A DNA stretch of 64,000 nt from positions 1 to 64,000 of the forward strand of contig CACLUX010000003.1 of NCBI GenBank assembly GCA_902610255.1, in the 5' to 3' direction. Both the position numbers and the translations under genes were made by a program. The notes under the pieces are model-generated. The model searched no databases and was not told where the DNA came from. It was given only the letters and a program-made list of their open reading frames with translations. The DNA is from an uncultured Alphaproteobacteria bacterium (GTDB lineage Bacteria; Pseudomonadota; Alphaproteobacteria; HIMB59). Numbering within the stretch: the stretch's first letter is position 1; each line of letters opens with the position of its first letter. This document shows positions 21,332 through 31,135 of this stretch, in pieces.

Positions 21332-22473
21332 TATTTTCCAGAAATACAATTTAATATTAATTCTTGAAATCTTTCTACTGTCATCTCTAGTGGGTTTGCA
21401 CCAGTGCTTGGATCCTCTTGTGCTAATGGCGCCAATTTAATCTCATCTCCCTCATTAACACCCATATCTTTAAGTGTTTCAGGTATCTCCATTTCTTTTT
21501 TTAATTCAATAATCCAATCAATTATACCCTCGAAGCCATTTTTAATATCTAGAAAGTTTGCCAATCTGGTAAATTTTTCTTCAATAGTGCTACGGTTATA
21601 ATTCAAAACAAATGGCATAACTGTACCATTTGTTGTTCCATGATGAGTCTTGTATAAGGAATTTACTGGGTGTGTAATCGAGTGAATGGCACCTAGACCC
21701 TTTTGAAATGCAGCTGCACCCATCATAGAAGCTACTAACATATTTGATCTTGCCTCAACGTTATTTCCATTATGATAAACCTCTTGAATATTTTCTTTGA
21801 CTAGTCTTAAACCCTCTAAAGCCGTACCCTCTGCCATTGGATGATAAAAAGGAGATGAATAGGCCTCAATACAGTGTGCCAAAGCATCCATTCCTGTTCC
21901 AGCGGTAATACTTTTTGGTAAATTTAATGTTAAAGATGGGTCTAGTATCGCAATCTGAGGCAACATTTTTGGGTGAAAAATTATTTTCTTTTTATGATTT
22001 TCTTCATTTAAAAAGACAGCTGCTCTTCCCACTTCGGAACCTGTTCCTGCAGTCGTTGGTATGGCTATTATAGGTTTGATTACACTTGAGTCTGCTCTTG
22101 TCCACCAATCTCCAATATCTTCAAAATCCCAAAGTGGTCTTGATTGATGAGCTAAAAAAGCTATTCCTTTACCAGCGTCCATTCCAGATCCGCCACCTAT
22201 GGCTATTACTCCGTCATGGCTACCCTCTAAAAAAACTTTTACACCATTAGTTACATTTGAACCAGTTGGGTTTCCTTGAACATCACTGTAAATTTGTGTA
22301 ATTGATGAGAGGCCACTGTTGATTTCATCAATAATTGATGTTTGTAATAATCCAGGATCTGTAACAATTAAAGGATTTTTAATACCTAAAGTATCACAAG
22401 CTTCTTGTATTTCTTTTGATCTATCAACTCCAAACCAAACATTTGTTGGATAATTCCAATTCATATTTTGCAT
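21328..22473 (-). CDS. Iron-containing alcohol dehydrogenase
   Basis: A 381-residue group III alcohol dehydrogenase. NAD binding is shown by AIGGGSGMDAGKGIAF near 90-105. Metal-binding residues lie in GTGMDALAHCIEAYSS (Asp, His), SITHPVNSLYKTHHG and HGTTNGTVMPF. It is the last gene of an operon whose order is aldehyde dehydrogenase, glutamine-synthetase-like ligase, then this enzyme. It therefore probably oxidises an alcohol group on a gamma-glutamylated amine to an aldehyde. That pathway is inferred from context. Confidence 0.85.
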   Translation of the reverse strand: MQNMNWNYPTNVWFGVDRSKEIQEACDTLGIKNPLIVTDPGLLQTSIIDEINSGLSSITQIYSDVQGNPTGSNVTNGVKVFLEGSHDGVIAIGGGSGMDAGKGIAFLAHQSRPLWDFEDIGDWWTRADSSVIKPIIAIPTTAGTGSEVGRAAVFLNEENHKKKIIFHPKMLPQIAILDPSLTLNLPKSITAGTGMDALAHCIEAYSSPFYHPMAEGTALEGLRLVKENIQEVYHNGNNVEARSNMLVASMMGAAAFQKGLGAIHSITHPVNSLYKTHHGTTNGTVMPFVLNYNRSTIEEKFTRLANFLDIKNGFEGIIDWIIELKKEMEIPETLKDMGVNEGDEIKLAPLAQEDPSTGANPLEMTVERFQELILNCISGKY

Positions 22474-22485
22474 TTATAACCCTAT

Positions 22486-23847
22486 TTATCCTCTCTCAAA
22501 ATAACGACGGTGCTCCCAGTCATTTACAGACTTATCATATTCACTCTGCTCCCATTTTGCAGCATGAATATAGTGGTCTAAAACATCTGAACGGAAAATC
22601 TTTGGTAATAATTTTGATTTCTTAGCGAGTTCAATTGCTTCATAAAGTGTACCTGGAACATTTTTTGCCTTTCTATTTTGATATATATTCCCAGATAATG
22701 GTTCTTCAAGTTCTAATTTATTCTCAATTCCATACAGACCTGCTTGAATCAATCCAGCAAAAGCAAGGTAGGGATTAACATCTGCCCCAGGAACTCTGCA
22801 TTCAATTCTTATTGAACTCCCATGTCCTGCTAATCTAAATCCAGCCGTTCGATTATCAATTCCCCAGGCGGCAGAAGTAGGAGCAAAGGAGGACTCTTGG
22901 AATCTTTTATAAGAATTTACGTTTGGAGCTAAAAAAATTGATAAATCTCTCAAAAATAAAATTTGTCCAGCTACATAGCTTTTAAAAATTTTAGACATAC
23001 CATATTTGTCTTTAGTATCAGAGAAGATATTTTTTTTTGTTTTTTTATCGAATAAAGAATTATGAATATGGCAGGAACTTCCACAGAAATCTTGTTTGTA
23101 TTTTGCCATAAAACTAACAGCACGATTATGTTTAAAAGCAATCTCTTTTGCAGCATTTTTAATTAAAATATGATTATCTGCCATACTAAGAGCATCAGTA
23201 AAAACTACATTAATTTCTTGTTGGCCAGGTGAGGCTTCCCCTTTTGTGCACTCAACATATATACCTGAGTCTAATAAACTATTTCTTAAATCTTGGTTAA
23301 AAGGCTCCTCTTTTGAAGTTTGAAATATCATATAATCTTCTATGTACCATGATGTTTCTTTGAGATTTTTATAATAGCTAGAATGTATATCTTCATAAGT
23401 TTGCTTAAAAAGAAAGAATTCTAATTCTGAACCTAACATTGGCTCAAATCCCATTTTATTAGCTTTTATGATTGCCTCTCTTAAAACTTGTCTTGTGGAA
23501 TGCGAAACAGGAGTCTTTCCATCATGTTGAAAAGCATCACCAAGAATTAAAGCTGTTTTCTCTAACCATGGTAAAACTTTGATGGTTCTTTGGTCGGGCT
23601 TTACAGTCATATCTCCGTAGCCAGTCTCCCAAGAAGATGATTTAAATCCGGGAACTGTATACATGTCCATATCAACCGTATAAAGATAGTCACAAAAATG
23701 AGTTTCTTTGTGAACATAGTCTAAAAAAGCCTTACCTGTTACTCTTTTTCCCACTAGTCGACCTTGCATATCGGATAGAGATACTAAAACAGTATCAATC
23801 TCTTTAGATTTTATTTTTTTTTCTAATTCTTTAAAAGTAATGCTCAT
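22486..23847 (-). CDS. Glutamine synthetase-like gamma-glutamylamine ligase (PuuA/GlnA-III type)
   Basis: A 453-residue protein of the glutamine synthetase fold. Visible elements are GSELEFFLF near 139, GQQEINVVFTDAL, SSCHIHNSL near 265 and the substrate/ATP arginines in NRTAGFRLAGHGSSIRIECRVPG, split as NRTAGFR and RIECRVPGADVNP. The C-terminal VNDWEHRRYFERG is typical of gamma-glutamylpolyamine or amine ligases rather than GlnA. It would join Glu to an amine using ATP. Flanking aldehyde and alcohol dehydrogenases support amine or amino-alcohol catabolism; the substrate is unproven. Confidence 0.8.
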   Translation of the reverse strand: MSITFKELEKKIKSKEIDTVLVSLSDMQGRLVGKRVTGKAFLDYVHKETHFCDYLYTVDMDMYTVPGFKSSSWETGYGDMTVKPDQRTIKVLPWLEKTALILGDAFQHDGKTPVSHSTRQVLREAIIKANKMGFEPMLGSELEFFLFKQTYEDIHSSYYKNLKETSWYIEDYMIFQTSKEEPFNQDLRNSLLDSGIYVECTKGEASPGQQEINVVFTDALSMADNHILIKNAAKEIAFKHNRAVSFMAKYKQDFCGSSCHIHNSLFDKKTKKNIFSDTKDKYGMSKIFKSYVAGQILFLRDLSIFLAPNVNSYKRFQESSFAPTSAAWGIDNRTAGFRLAGHGSSIRIECRVPGADVNPYLAFAGLIQAGLYGIENKLELEEPLSGNIYQNRKAKNVPGTLYEAIELAKKSKLLPKIFRSDVLDHYIHAAKWEQSEYDKSVNDWEHRRYFERG

Positions 23848-23908
23848 AATCGAAAACTAAATAATGAAATATTTTAACATATTATTAATAACTATGTAGC
23901 ACAGCGTT

Positions 23909-25297
23909 CTAAACTACTTTGCGCATATGAAAACTCTGTGGTCTTGTAAATTGATCAAATGCTAATACTGAAAGTGAGCAACCGATACCAGTGTCTTTTA
24001 CGCCAGTCCATGCAAGTGCCGGATCTAAGTAATCACATCTATTCATGAAGAAAGTTCCTGTTTGAACATTTTTTCCAAATTCTTTAGCAAACTCCAAATC
24101 TTTTGTCCAAATAGATGCAGTTAGTCCATAAGGGCTATCATTCATCAAGTGTTTTGCTTCTTTATCATCATCTACGGGCATAATTCCAACAGCAGGACCA
24201 AAAGTTTCCTCCATCATGAATCTCATATCATGATTAACATCAACCATTACTTGAGGGCTAACATAACAATTATCTTCTCTGGATATTGTAAATTTACTCT
24301 CATCAATAAGACGTTTTGCTCCGCTGCTCTCCGCTTCATTTATTTGAGCTCTAATAAAATTAGCTGCTGATTGTCTTACTACAGGGCCTAAATTTGTGTC
24401 AGGTTTTGAGGGATCGTTTAAATTATAATTTTCAGTAATGCTTTTGAAGCCATCTATAAATTCTTTATAAATTTTTTTATCTACATAAATTCTTTCTATA
24501 CCACAACAAGATTGACCAGAATTAAATAGTGCACCGTCTGCAAGGTTTTCAATTGCGTGTTTTAAATCAGCATCTGCTCTAACGTAGGCAGGGTCTTTCC
24601 CTCCTAATTCTAGACCAGCATTAATAAATCGTGTTCCTATATATTTTTTTACCTCCTGACCTCCTCTTACAGAGCCAGTAAAAACAACGTGAGCTATTCT
24701 TGAGTCAGAGATTATTTTTTCACAAGCTTTATGATCAGTATGAATAAATTGGAAAACACCTTCAGGTATCCCCGTATTTTCAAAAGCTTGAAAAATTAGC
24801 TCTGCACATCTTGGTGTTTGTGATGAATGTTTTAAAATTAAACTATTACCTGAAATTATAGCAGGAACAATTGTGTTAGTTGCAGTAATAATCGGATAAT
24901 TCCATGGGGCCATTACAAAAATCACCCCAAGAGGTGTTTTGTATATATAGTTGTCAAATTCCTCGTTTTGAGTAGCTGGAAGATTTTGTAATGAGTCTTT
25001 CGCAATATCTACCATATGTCTTGAGCGCTCTTCAAAGCCTCTTAATTCTCCTGCACATTGAGATATGGGCCTTCCAATTTGCCAACAAATTTCCTTTGAT
25101 ATTTCATCTTTGAGAGCGATTAAGTTATCAATAAATTTATTAACAATATTAATTCGGTCATCAAGAGATGTGTTTTTCCAAATTTCAAAACTTGTTGAGG
25201 CTTTATCTATGACTGTATTAATTTTACTATCTGAGGCTAATTCTCTCTCTAAATAAATAGTATTATTTATGGGTGTAATTGTTTTTTGAATACTCAT
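23909..25297 (-). CDS. NAD(P)-dependent aldehyde dehydrogenase
   Basis: A 462-residue aldehyde dehydrogenase. It has the usual APWNYPIITATNTIVPAI segment, the NAD loop FTGSVRGGQEV, the general base Glu in LELGGKDPAYV and the nucleophile Cys in NSGQSCCGIERIYV. A strong Shine-Dalgarno GGAGG lies four bases before the ATG. It is the first gene of the operon with the gamma-glutamylamine ligase and Fe-ADH, where it would oxidise the resulting aldehyde to an acid. Confidence 0.88.
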   Translation of the reverse strand: MSIQKTITPINNTIYLERELASDSKINTVIDKASTSFEIWKNTSLDDRINIVNKFIDNLIALKDEISKEICWQIGRPISQCAGELRGFEERSRHMVDIAKDSLQNLPATQNEEFDNYIYKTPLGVIFVMAPWNYPIITATNTIVPAIISGNSLILKHSSQTPRCAELIFQAFENTGIPEGVFQFIHTDHKACEKIISDSRIAHVVFTGSVRGGQEVKKYIGTRFINAGLELGGKDPAYVRADADLKHAIENLADGALFNSGQSCCGIERIYVDKKIYKEFIDGFKSITENYNLNDPSKPDTNLGPVVRQSAANFIRAQINEAESSGAKRLIDESKFTISREDNCYVSPQVMVDVNHDMRFMMEETFGPAVGIMPVDDDKEAKHLMNDSPYGLTASIWTKDLEFAKEFGKNVQTGTFFMNRCDYLDPALAWTGVKDTGIGCSLSVLAFDQFTRPQSFHMRKVV

Positions 25298-25358
25298 CAG
25301 TCCTCCAATTATTATTTATTATAATGTATTTGATGAGTTCCTGAAGAGGTTTTATTTT

Positions 25359-25384
25359 CTCGCGGCTAAATTAATAACCGCGAG
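25359..25384. terminator. GC-rich hairpin between two minus-strand genes
   Basis: CTCGCGG (25359-25365) and CCGCGAG (25378-25384) form a perfect seven-pair stem with a 12-base loop, conspicuous in this AT-rich DNA. It lies 16 bases past the stop of the gene at 25401-25832. On the minus strand the U tract is poor, so it may be a terminator or a 3'-end stabiliser; on the plus strand a T-rich stretch follows. Confidence 0.5.
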
Positions 25385-25400
25385 TATTTATTATTTTTTC

Positions 25401-25832
25401 TTAGCGATTCATCTTAGCTATGACTTCGCCTGGAAAAGCAATTGCGATACCATACTGATATATTATCGATCTAAACTCTTGTACATCCTCCCAAGTCTCA
25501 GATGCTTGTCCATGAAGCTGCAAGCCAACTGGAGTTTGATAATGTTCGCTTAAAAAATAAAAGACATTATCGGTAACACCTTTCGAAGGGTCAGTTAAAT
25601 CTACAGGCTCAAAACCTTTAACGATAGAATAAGAGTTTAATCTATCATCACCAGATAAAGAATGTTTATCATGCAAAAACTGATGATGGCTTTGTAAGAT
25701 AGATTCAACTTTCTCTACATCTGCAGATGGAACTTTTAAAGTTACAGCAAAAGAGTTTGGCTGCATATGTCCATTTGCAAAAGCTAATGATGAAAAAATC
25801 GTAAAAATCAAAGTAATAAAAATTTTATTCAT
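25401..25832 (-). CDS. Secreted hypothetical protein
   Basis: A 143-residue protein. The ATG at 25832 is preferred over the one at 25853, because GAAAGG lies six bases before it and the signal peptide MNKIFITLIFTIFSSLAFA then starts correctly. The mature domain (NSFAVTLKVPSADVEKVESILQSHHQFL) has an alternating strand-helix pattern resembling small ferredoxin-like or ABM-type folds, which is only an impression. It is followed by a strong hairpin and precedes the aldehyde dehydrogenase operon. The function is unknown. Confidence 0.65.
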   Translation of the reverse strand: MNKIFITLIFTIFSSLAFANGHMQPNSFAVTLKVPSADVEKVESILQSHHQFLHDKHSLSGDDRLNSYSIVKGFEPVDLTDPSKGVTDNVFYFLSEHYQTPVGLQLHGQASETWEDVQEFRSIIYQYGIAIAFPGEVIAKMNR

Positions 25833-25926
25833 TATGTGCCTTTCTATTAACAAAAATAAATTTAAAATTTAAATGAGAATAAACTTTTATACTTTTTGGA
25901 GATTTATTAAATGTTTTAAAGGAAAT

Positions 25927-26553
25927 TTAAGATGTCTTTTTAGCATACCTAGACATAAAATTTTCAGCTAAGCCTTTGAGTAAACTTAATTGTTTAAGTC
26001 TTGAAACTCCATCAACTATTCCATCAACTGATTTGCTGATAAAGTTTTTGGTAGCAATATCTTTTTCTGACTTATCGTTAAGCCAATAAATTAATGTTGC
26101 GAGATAAATCATTGAAAGTAAACCTCGCTTTGAATAGTAACTAAAATCATTTGATTTATCACCTGATAAACTCCATATAAAGTCACTATTTTCGTGAAGC
26201 ATTTTAATAGACATTAATATGTTACCAGGTCTCAAAAGAAATTTTAGCATTTCAGGTAATGCTTTTTTGAGATGGTTGTTATTTTCAAATTTTAGCTCCA
26301 TGATTGTTTTAATTTTATCTCTAGTTTTCAATCGTGAGTTGTTGAAGGAGTTGTAATTCTTCTCAACTTGAATGTTATTTTGAGCAATTATAAATTTTAA
26401 GACATCATATTCAAAAGATGGAAATAATTTTGCTAGAGCGGATGTTGATATTCTTTGCTTTTTTGCGCATTGTAAGAGAGTTTCTCTGGACCAACCAAAT
26501 TTAGGCACTTCATTAATAAATAAGTTAGCTAATTTTTCTTGCTTTGACTTCAT
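25927..26553 (-). CDS. COQ9 family protein
   Basis: A 208-residue cytosolic protein of the COQ9 (rpsU-divergent) family, which binds lipids and supports ubiquinone synthesis. A TetR-like N-terminal helix-turn-helix remnant ([27 protein letters not shown]) is followed by the typical [41 protein letters not shown], here split as LLRPGNI and [20 protein letters not shown]. The divergent placement next to rpsU, 37 bases away, matches the conserved alphaproteobacterial arrangement. Confidence 0.85.
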   Translation of the reverse strand: MKSKQEKLANLFINEVPKFGWSRETLLQCAKKQRISTSALAKLFPSFEYDVLKFIIAQNNIQVEKNYNSFNNSRLKTRDKIKTIMELKFENNNHLKKALPEMLKFLLRPGNILMSIKMLHENSDFIWSLSGDKSNDFSYYSKRGLLSMIYLATLIYWLNDKSEKDIATKNFISKSVDGIVDGVSRLKQLSLLKGLAENFMSRYAKKTS

Positions 26554-26590
26554 ATTTATATATAAATTACGCCTTTATGAGGTTACTAGA

Positions 26591-26791
26591 TTGGCAATAG
26601 AAGTTCAAGTCAGAGATAATAATGTTGAGGCTGCTATACGCGTACTCAAAAAAAAGCTTTTAAGAGAGGGTATTTTCAAAGAATTAAAGTTAAGAAAAAA
26701 TTATGAAAAACCATCAGAAAGAAAACTTCGTGAAAAAGCCGAATCAATTAAAAGATTTAAAAAACTTATGCGTAAGAAGAAATTTGACTAA
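26591..26791 (+). CDS. rpsU: 30S ribosomal protein bS21
   Basis: A 66-residue basic protein starting with TTG, with GAGGT about nine bases upstream. The sequence [20 protein letters not shown] followed by a Lys/Arg-rich C-terminus ([19 protein letters not shown]) is diagnostic for S21, which sits on the small subunit platform and helps initiation. It is divergent from coq9. Its stop overlaps the end of pntB by four bases in a convergent arrangement. Confidence 0.93.
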   Translation: MAIEVQVRDNNVEAAIRVLKKKLLREGIFKELKLRKNYEKPSERKLREKAESIKRFKKLMRKKKFD

Positions 26792-28179
26792 TTCTCCAGT
26801 CCTTTAATTATATCTTCACAAACTTTCTTAGCATCTCCAAATAACATCAAGGTGTTGTCTCGGAAAAATAATTCATTTTGAACACCTGCATATCCACTAG
26901 CCATACCTCTTTTAACGAAAAATACTTGTCCAGCATTTTCTACATCTAAAATAGGCATACCATAAATGGCACTAGTCTTATCAGTTTTTGCAGCCGGGTT
27001 AGTTACATCATTAGCACCAATCACAAATGCAACATCAGTCTCAGAGAAATCTCTATTAATTTCATCGAGTTCTAGAACTTCATCATAGGGAACATTTGCT
27101 TCTGCAAGTAACACATTCATGTGTCCCGGCATTCTACCAGCTACAGGATGGATTGCGTATCTTACTTCTGCACCTGCAGCTTTAAGTAAATCACCCATCT
27201 CTCTCAGTGCGTGTTGTGCTTGAGCAACAGCCATTCCGTAACCAGGAACAATGATTATTGTTTTGCTATTTTTCATCATAAAAGCAGCATCAGCAGCGTT
27301 ACCTTGTTTTGCTTGACGATCATCTTTTACTCCGCCAGCACTAGCTGCTTGTTCTCCACCAAATCCTCCAAGTAAAACGTTTAAGAAAGATCTATTCATT
27401 CCCTTGCACATTATGTAACTCAAGATAGCTCCTGACGAACCAACCAGTGCGCCGGTAATAATCAATAAGTTATTAGATAGAGTAAAGCCAATTCCAGCAG
27501 CGGCCCATCCGGAATATGAGTTTAACATTGAGACAATAACTGGCATATCTGCTCCTCCAATTGGAACAATTAAAAGTACCCCGATAACAAATGAGGCAAA
27601 AACGATAAGCCAAAATAATTCTTGGTTTTGATCGATGCAAAACTTAACAATTAAAGCAATAATTCCTAAACCCAAAAGTAAATTAATAAAATGTTGACCT
27701 TTGAAAACTAAAGGATTTCCTGAGACAAAACCTTGGAGTTTTCCAAAAGCTATAATAGATCCTGTAAAAGTCACAGCACCTATTGCTGTTCCAATTGACA
27801 TTTCTATTAAACTTCCCATCGGAATAGATCCAACAGTACCTATATTAAAGGCACTAGGATTGTAATATGCAGAGGCAGCAACAAATACAGCAGCTAATCC
27901 TACCAAGCTATGGAAAGCAGCAACTAATTGTGGTAATGCAGTCATTTGGATTTTAACTGCGATTGATGTTCCAATCAAACCACCTATTAAAAAAGCTATT
28001 CCAATTTCTTTATAGCTAAGTACACCAGGATTGGACAGTGTTGTGACTATGGCTATAGTCATCCCTAAAATTCCTAAAAAATTTCCTCTCCTTGCAGTTG
28101 AAGGATGTGATAACCCTCTAAGAGAAAGTATAAATAAAACCGATGAAACTAAATATGCTGCAGTTGTTAAAGTTGACAT
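26788..28179 (-). CDS. pntB: NAD(P) transhydrogenase subunit beta
   Basis: A 463-residue protein. About eight membrane helices form domain II (residues 1-265), followed by the NADP-binding domain III with [53 protein letters not shown] and [13 protein letters not shown]. It couples proton entry to hydride transfer from NADH to NADP+. It is the last gene of the pntAA-pntAB-pntB operon, ending convergent to rpsU. Confidence 0.95.
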   Translation of the reverse strand: MSTLTTAAYLVSSVLFILSLRGLSHPSTARRGNFLGILGMTIAIVTTLSNPGVLSYKEIGIAFLIGGLIGTSIAVKIQMTALPQLVAAFHSLVGLAAVFVAASAYYNPSAFNIGTVGSIPMGSLIEMSIGTAIGAVTFTGSIIAFGKLQGFVSGNPLVFKGQHFINLLLGLGIIALIVKFCIDQNQELFWLIVFASFVIGVLLIVPIGGADMPVIVSMLNSYSGWAAAGIGFTLSNNLLIITGALVGSSGAILSYIMCKGMNRSFLNVLLGGFGGEQAASAGGVKDDRQAKQGNAADAAFMMKNSKTIIIVPGYGMAVAQAQHALREMGDLLKAAGAEVRYAIHPVAGRMPGHMNVLLAEANVPYDEVLELDEINRDFSETDVAFVIGANDVTNPAAKTDKTSAIYGMPILDVENAGQVFFVKRGMASGYAGVQNELFFRDNTLMLFGDAKKVCEDIIKGLEN

Positions 28180-28186
28180 TTTTTAC

Positions 28187-28576
28187 CTATTGTTTCTTCT
28201 TAAACATGGAGAGCATTCGATTTGTTACAACGAACCCCCCAAATATGTTAACGGCAGCAAGAGTTACAGCAACTAAACCAAAATATTTAGAAATGTTACT
28301 ATCAACAGGGCCTGCGGCCAATAAAGCTCCAACAATAATTACAGACGAAATAGCGTTTGTGACACCCATCAAAGGACTGTGTAAAGCTGGGGTAACGGAC
28401 CAAACTACATAATAACCTACAAAACAAGCCAATACCAAAACAGTTATACCAAAAATAATAAAGTCACTATGGCCTCCAGATGTTTCGGCCACACTAGATG
28501 CTAACTGGCTTGCTTCATTTGCAATTTGTTGTGCTTTGTATGATAAACTTTCTAATTGATTTGAAATTTCTGACAT
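28187..28576 (-). CDS. pntAB: NAD(P) transhydrogenase subunit alpha part 2 (membrane)
   Basis: A 129-residue protein with an N-terminal amphipathic region and three or four membrane helices ([31 protein letters not shown] and the following stretches, typical of the PntA C-terminal domain). Having this as a separate gene, as in Rhodospirillum rubrum, is an alphaproteobacterial feature. It lies seven bases before pntB and 12 bases after pntAA. Confidence 0.93.
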   Translation of the reverse strand: MSEISNQLESLSYKAQQIANEASQLASSVAETSGGHSDFIIFGITVLVLACFVGYYVVWSVTPALHSPLMGVTNAISSVIIVGALLAAGPVDSNISKYFGLVAVTLAAVNIFGGFVVTNRMLSMFKKKQ

Positions 28577-28588
28577 AGTAACTCCTTT

Positions 28589-29704
28589 TTATTTTATTAA
28601 AATCTTTCCAGCTGAGCAAATCATTGTAGCTTTAATAATTTCATCACTTTTATTAATCATAGATTTTTTCTTATCTTCAAAGTTCATTAATTTTAAAAAG
28701 TTAGAAATATTTTTTGAAAAAAGGCTTGAGGCATTATTTGCAACTCTGCCAGGAACGTTGGCGTGACCTACAATCTTAAGACCATTTTTGGAAACGACTT
28801 TTCCAACTTGGCTAAATTCGCAGTTCCCACCTGACTCTACAGCTAGATCAACAATAACTGAACCATTTTGCATGTTCTCTAACATTTCTTTTTTTAAAAT
28901 TAAAGGCGCTTTTCTTCCGGGTATTTGAGCAGTACATATTACAATATCCATTGTCTTTAGAGTTTCGGCCAATAAAGCCTCTTGTTTCTTTTGGTACTCC
29001 GCACTCATTTCTTTTGCATAACCACCCTTCGTTTCAGCATTCTTTGACTCCTCATCCTCGACCATAACAAATTTACCACCAAGACTCTCAACTTGCTCTT
29101 TTGAGGCAATTCTTACGTCTGTGGCAAAAACAATAGCACCTAATCTTTTAGCAGTTGCTATAGCTTGTAAACCTGCAACACCTGCACCTATGACTAAAAC
29201 ATTTGCCGGAGTAACTTTACCAGCAGCCGTCATAAATAATGGTAATACTCTGTTAAATTCTTGAGCAGCATCTATAACCGCATGATATCCTGCTAAATTT
29301 GCTTGAGAGGACAAAATATCCATATCTTGAGCTCGAGTAATTCTTGGGACTAATTCTAAAGCAAACGCTGAGATTTTTTTTGAATTTAAAATTTTAATAC
29401 TGTCTTGGTTGTTCTGTATACTGATTTGAGAAATAACCATAGAATTATTTTTTATTAATTTAGATTCATCTGGGGTTGGGCAATTTATTTTTAAAATAAT
29501 ATCAGCATTCTTAAAGACTTCTTTTGAGGTGGATAGAGTCGCTCCAGACTCTTTATAAGATTTATCATTAAAGCCTGAAAGTGAACCTGCCCCCTTTTCA
29601 ATAAATACTTGGTGACCAGCTTTTACATAGTTTTTTACATCATCAGGAGAAATAGAAACTCTATTCTCAAACTTTTTTTTTTCTTTAACTGCGCCTATTA
29701 TCAT
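28589..29704 (-). CDS. pntAA: NAD(P) transhydrogenase subunit alpha part 1 (NAD-binding)
   Basis: A 371-residue soluble subunit (domain I). Visible motifs are KEKKKFENRVSISPDDV at the start, the NAD loop VLVIGAGVAGLQAIATAKRLGA near 170-190, and VIVDLAVESGGNCEFSQ. It supplies NADH to the proton-pumping complex formed with PntAB and PntB. AAAAGGAAC lies just upstream as the ribosome binding site. It is the first gene of the operon. Confidence 0.95.
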   Translation of the reverse strand: MIIGAVKEKKKFENRVSISPDDVKNYVKAGHQVFIEKGAGSLSGFNDKSYKESGATLSTSKEVFKNADIILKINCPTPDESKLIKNNSMVISQISIQNNQDSIKILNSKKISAFALELVPRITRAQDMDILSSQANLAGYHAVIDAAQEFNRVLPLFMTAAGKVTPANVLVIGAGVAGLQAIATAKRLGAIVFATDVRIASKEQVESLGGKFVMVEDEESKNAETKGGYAKEMSAEYQKKQEALLAETLKTMDIVICTAQIPGRKAPLILKKEMLENMQNGSVIVDLAVESGGNCEFSQVGKVVSKNGLKIVGHANVPGRVANNASSLFSKNISNFLKLMNFEDKKKSMINKSDEIIKATMICSAGKILIK

Positions 29705-29800
29705 TAACTTGTTCCTTTTAGAAGGTATGTTGTATATCAGATAAATCTAATTTGTTAAGTCTAAGATTTATAAAATTTATTGGAAATTTGTTGAAAGTGA

Positions 29801-31129
29801 TCATAAACCGGCAAATTTGAATGCTTTTTTTTGATTGGTTTCAACATTTTTAACTGAAAAATCTTTAATTAAGTCATGAAAAAGCTTGTACCAATTTATT
29901 TCAGCTTTCAAATGAATAAAGATTGACCCCAAACCAACCGCTGCTCGATCCATAAATACAAACTCTCTTGGAGGTTTAACTCCTCCATATTTTTTGAGCT
30001 CTTTATGGACTTCGCTAGCTATTTTAGCTCCATAGATACCACTATCTGAGTCTTGTATTTTTCGAACCTCATTTTTTAAGATTGGATCATACAAGAATAA
30101 AGCCCATTTATTTAAAACATTCATTAATTTATCATCAATGTCTTTAAACCCCCATACTTGATAAGCGGTTTTTATCTTTTTGTTATCTTTTTCTTTTAGA
30201 GCAAAATAAAGGTCTATTACACCTTTGACAAATTTTGGAGGAAATATCCTTACACAGCCATAATCAAATAGATTAATATTGTTTTTATTATCTACTGAAT
30301 AATTACCTAAATGTGGATCTCCATGAATTATACCGTATTTATAAAAGGGTAAGTACCATGCCATGAATAATTTTTTTGCTAATTCATTTCTAGTTTTTTG
30401 TGGTGCATTTTTATATTCGATTAATTTTTTACCGTTAAGAAATTCCATCACTAAAAGCCTGTTTGTAGATATTTTTTCGTAAACATTTGGAATTTTGATA
30501 TAAGAGTTATTTTTATGAATAAATTTAAAAATTTTTAAATGTTTGTTTTCTAAACTATAATTTAATTCTTCTTTTAGTCTTGCTTCTATTTCTTTATAGA
30601 TCTCTCTAATTTGTATTGATTTATTATAACTAGAGTAAATTTTAAATATTATTTTTAATTGGTTTAAGTCAGCCTCTACTGCTGAGGACATATCAGGATA
30701 TTGGAGCTTACACGCAACATAATCATTGGTTTTCAATTTGGCCTTATGAACCTGACCTAAAGATGCAGCAAAACTTGCCTCTTGATTGAATTCTTTGAAG
30801 TTATTTTGCCAATTTTCACCTAATTCAGCTTTCATTCTTCTTTTTACAAACACCCAAGACATTGGAGGTGCATTTGACTGTAATTCAGCTAATTTTCTAG
30901 CATACTCTTCAGGCAGTAAATCAGGAATAGTAGCGCTTAGTTGTGCCACCTTCATCAAAGGTCCTTTTAAGTTACCTAAAATCTGTGTAATTTGAGCCGC
31001 ATACTTTTGATCACTTAAATCAAAATTTAAATATTTTTTACCTGCAAATTTCGTAGCTAAAGAAGTCATGGAAGTTGTGACTTTTGAGTACCTTTTTACT
31101 CTTGATACTAAATTATTTTCTTCTTTCAT
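29801..31129 (-). CDS. ABC1/UbiB-family atypical kinase-like protein
   Basis: A 442-residue protein of the ABC1 (ADCK/UbiB) family. It has the family motif GPLMKVAQLSATIPDLLPEEY near 50, the Ala-rich loop FAASLGQVHKAKL near 120, the catalytic-type loop GIIHGDPHLGNY, and NLFDYGCVRIF as the DFG equivalent. Members support ubiquinone synthesis or lipid homeostasis. There is no C-terminal membrane pair as in UbiB, so this is the shorter branch. It is six bases downstream of pepF on the same strand. Confidence 0.85.
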   Translation of the reverse strand: MKEENNLVSRVKRYSKVTTSMTSLATKFAGKKYLNFDLSDQKYAAQITQILGNLKGPLMKVAQLSATIPDLLPEEYARKLAELQSNAPPMSWVFVKRRMKAELGENWQNNFKEFNQEASFAASLGQVHKAKLKTNDYVACKLQYPDMSSAVEADLNQLKIIFKIYSSYNKSIQIREIYKEIEARLKEELNYSLENKHLKIFKFIHKNNSYIKIPNVYEKISTNRLLVMEFLNGKKLIEYKNAPQKTRNELAKKLFMAWYLPFYKYGIIHGDPHLGNYSVDNKNNINLFDYGCVRIFPPKFVKGVIDLYFALKEKDNKKIKTAYQVWGFKDIDDKLMNVLNKWALFLYDPILKNEVRKIQDSDSGIYGAKIASEVHKELKKYGGVKPPREFVFMDRAAVGLGSIFIHLKAEINWYKLFHDLIKDFSVKNVETNQKKAFKFAGL

Positions 31130-31135
31130 TTTAAA

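Noticed and set aside
28031..28412. Two plus-strand frames over the pntB/pntAB boundary
   Set aside because: They are antisense to clearly conserved transhydrogenase genes.
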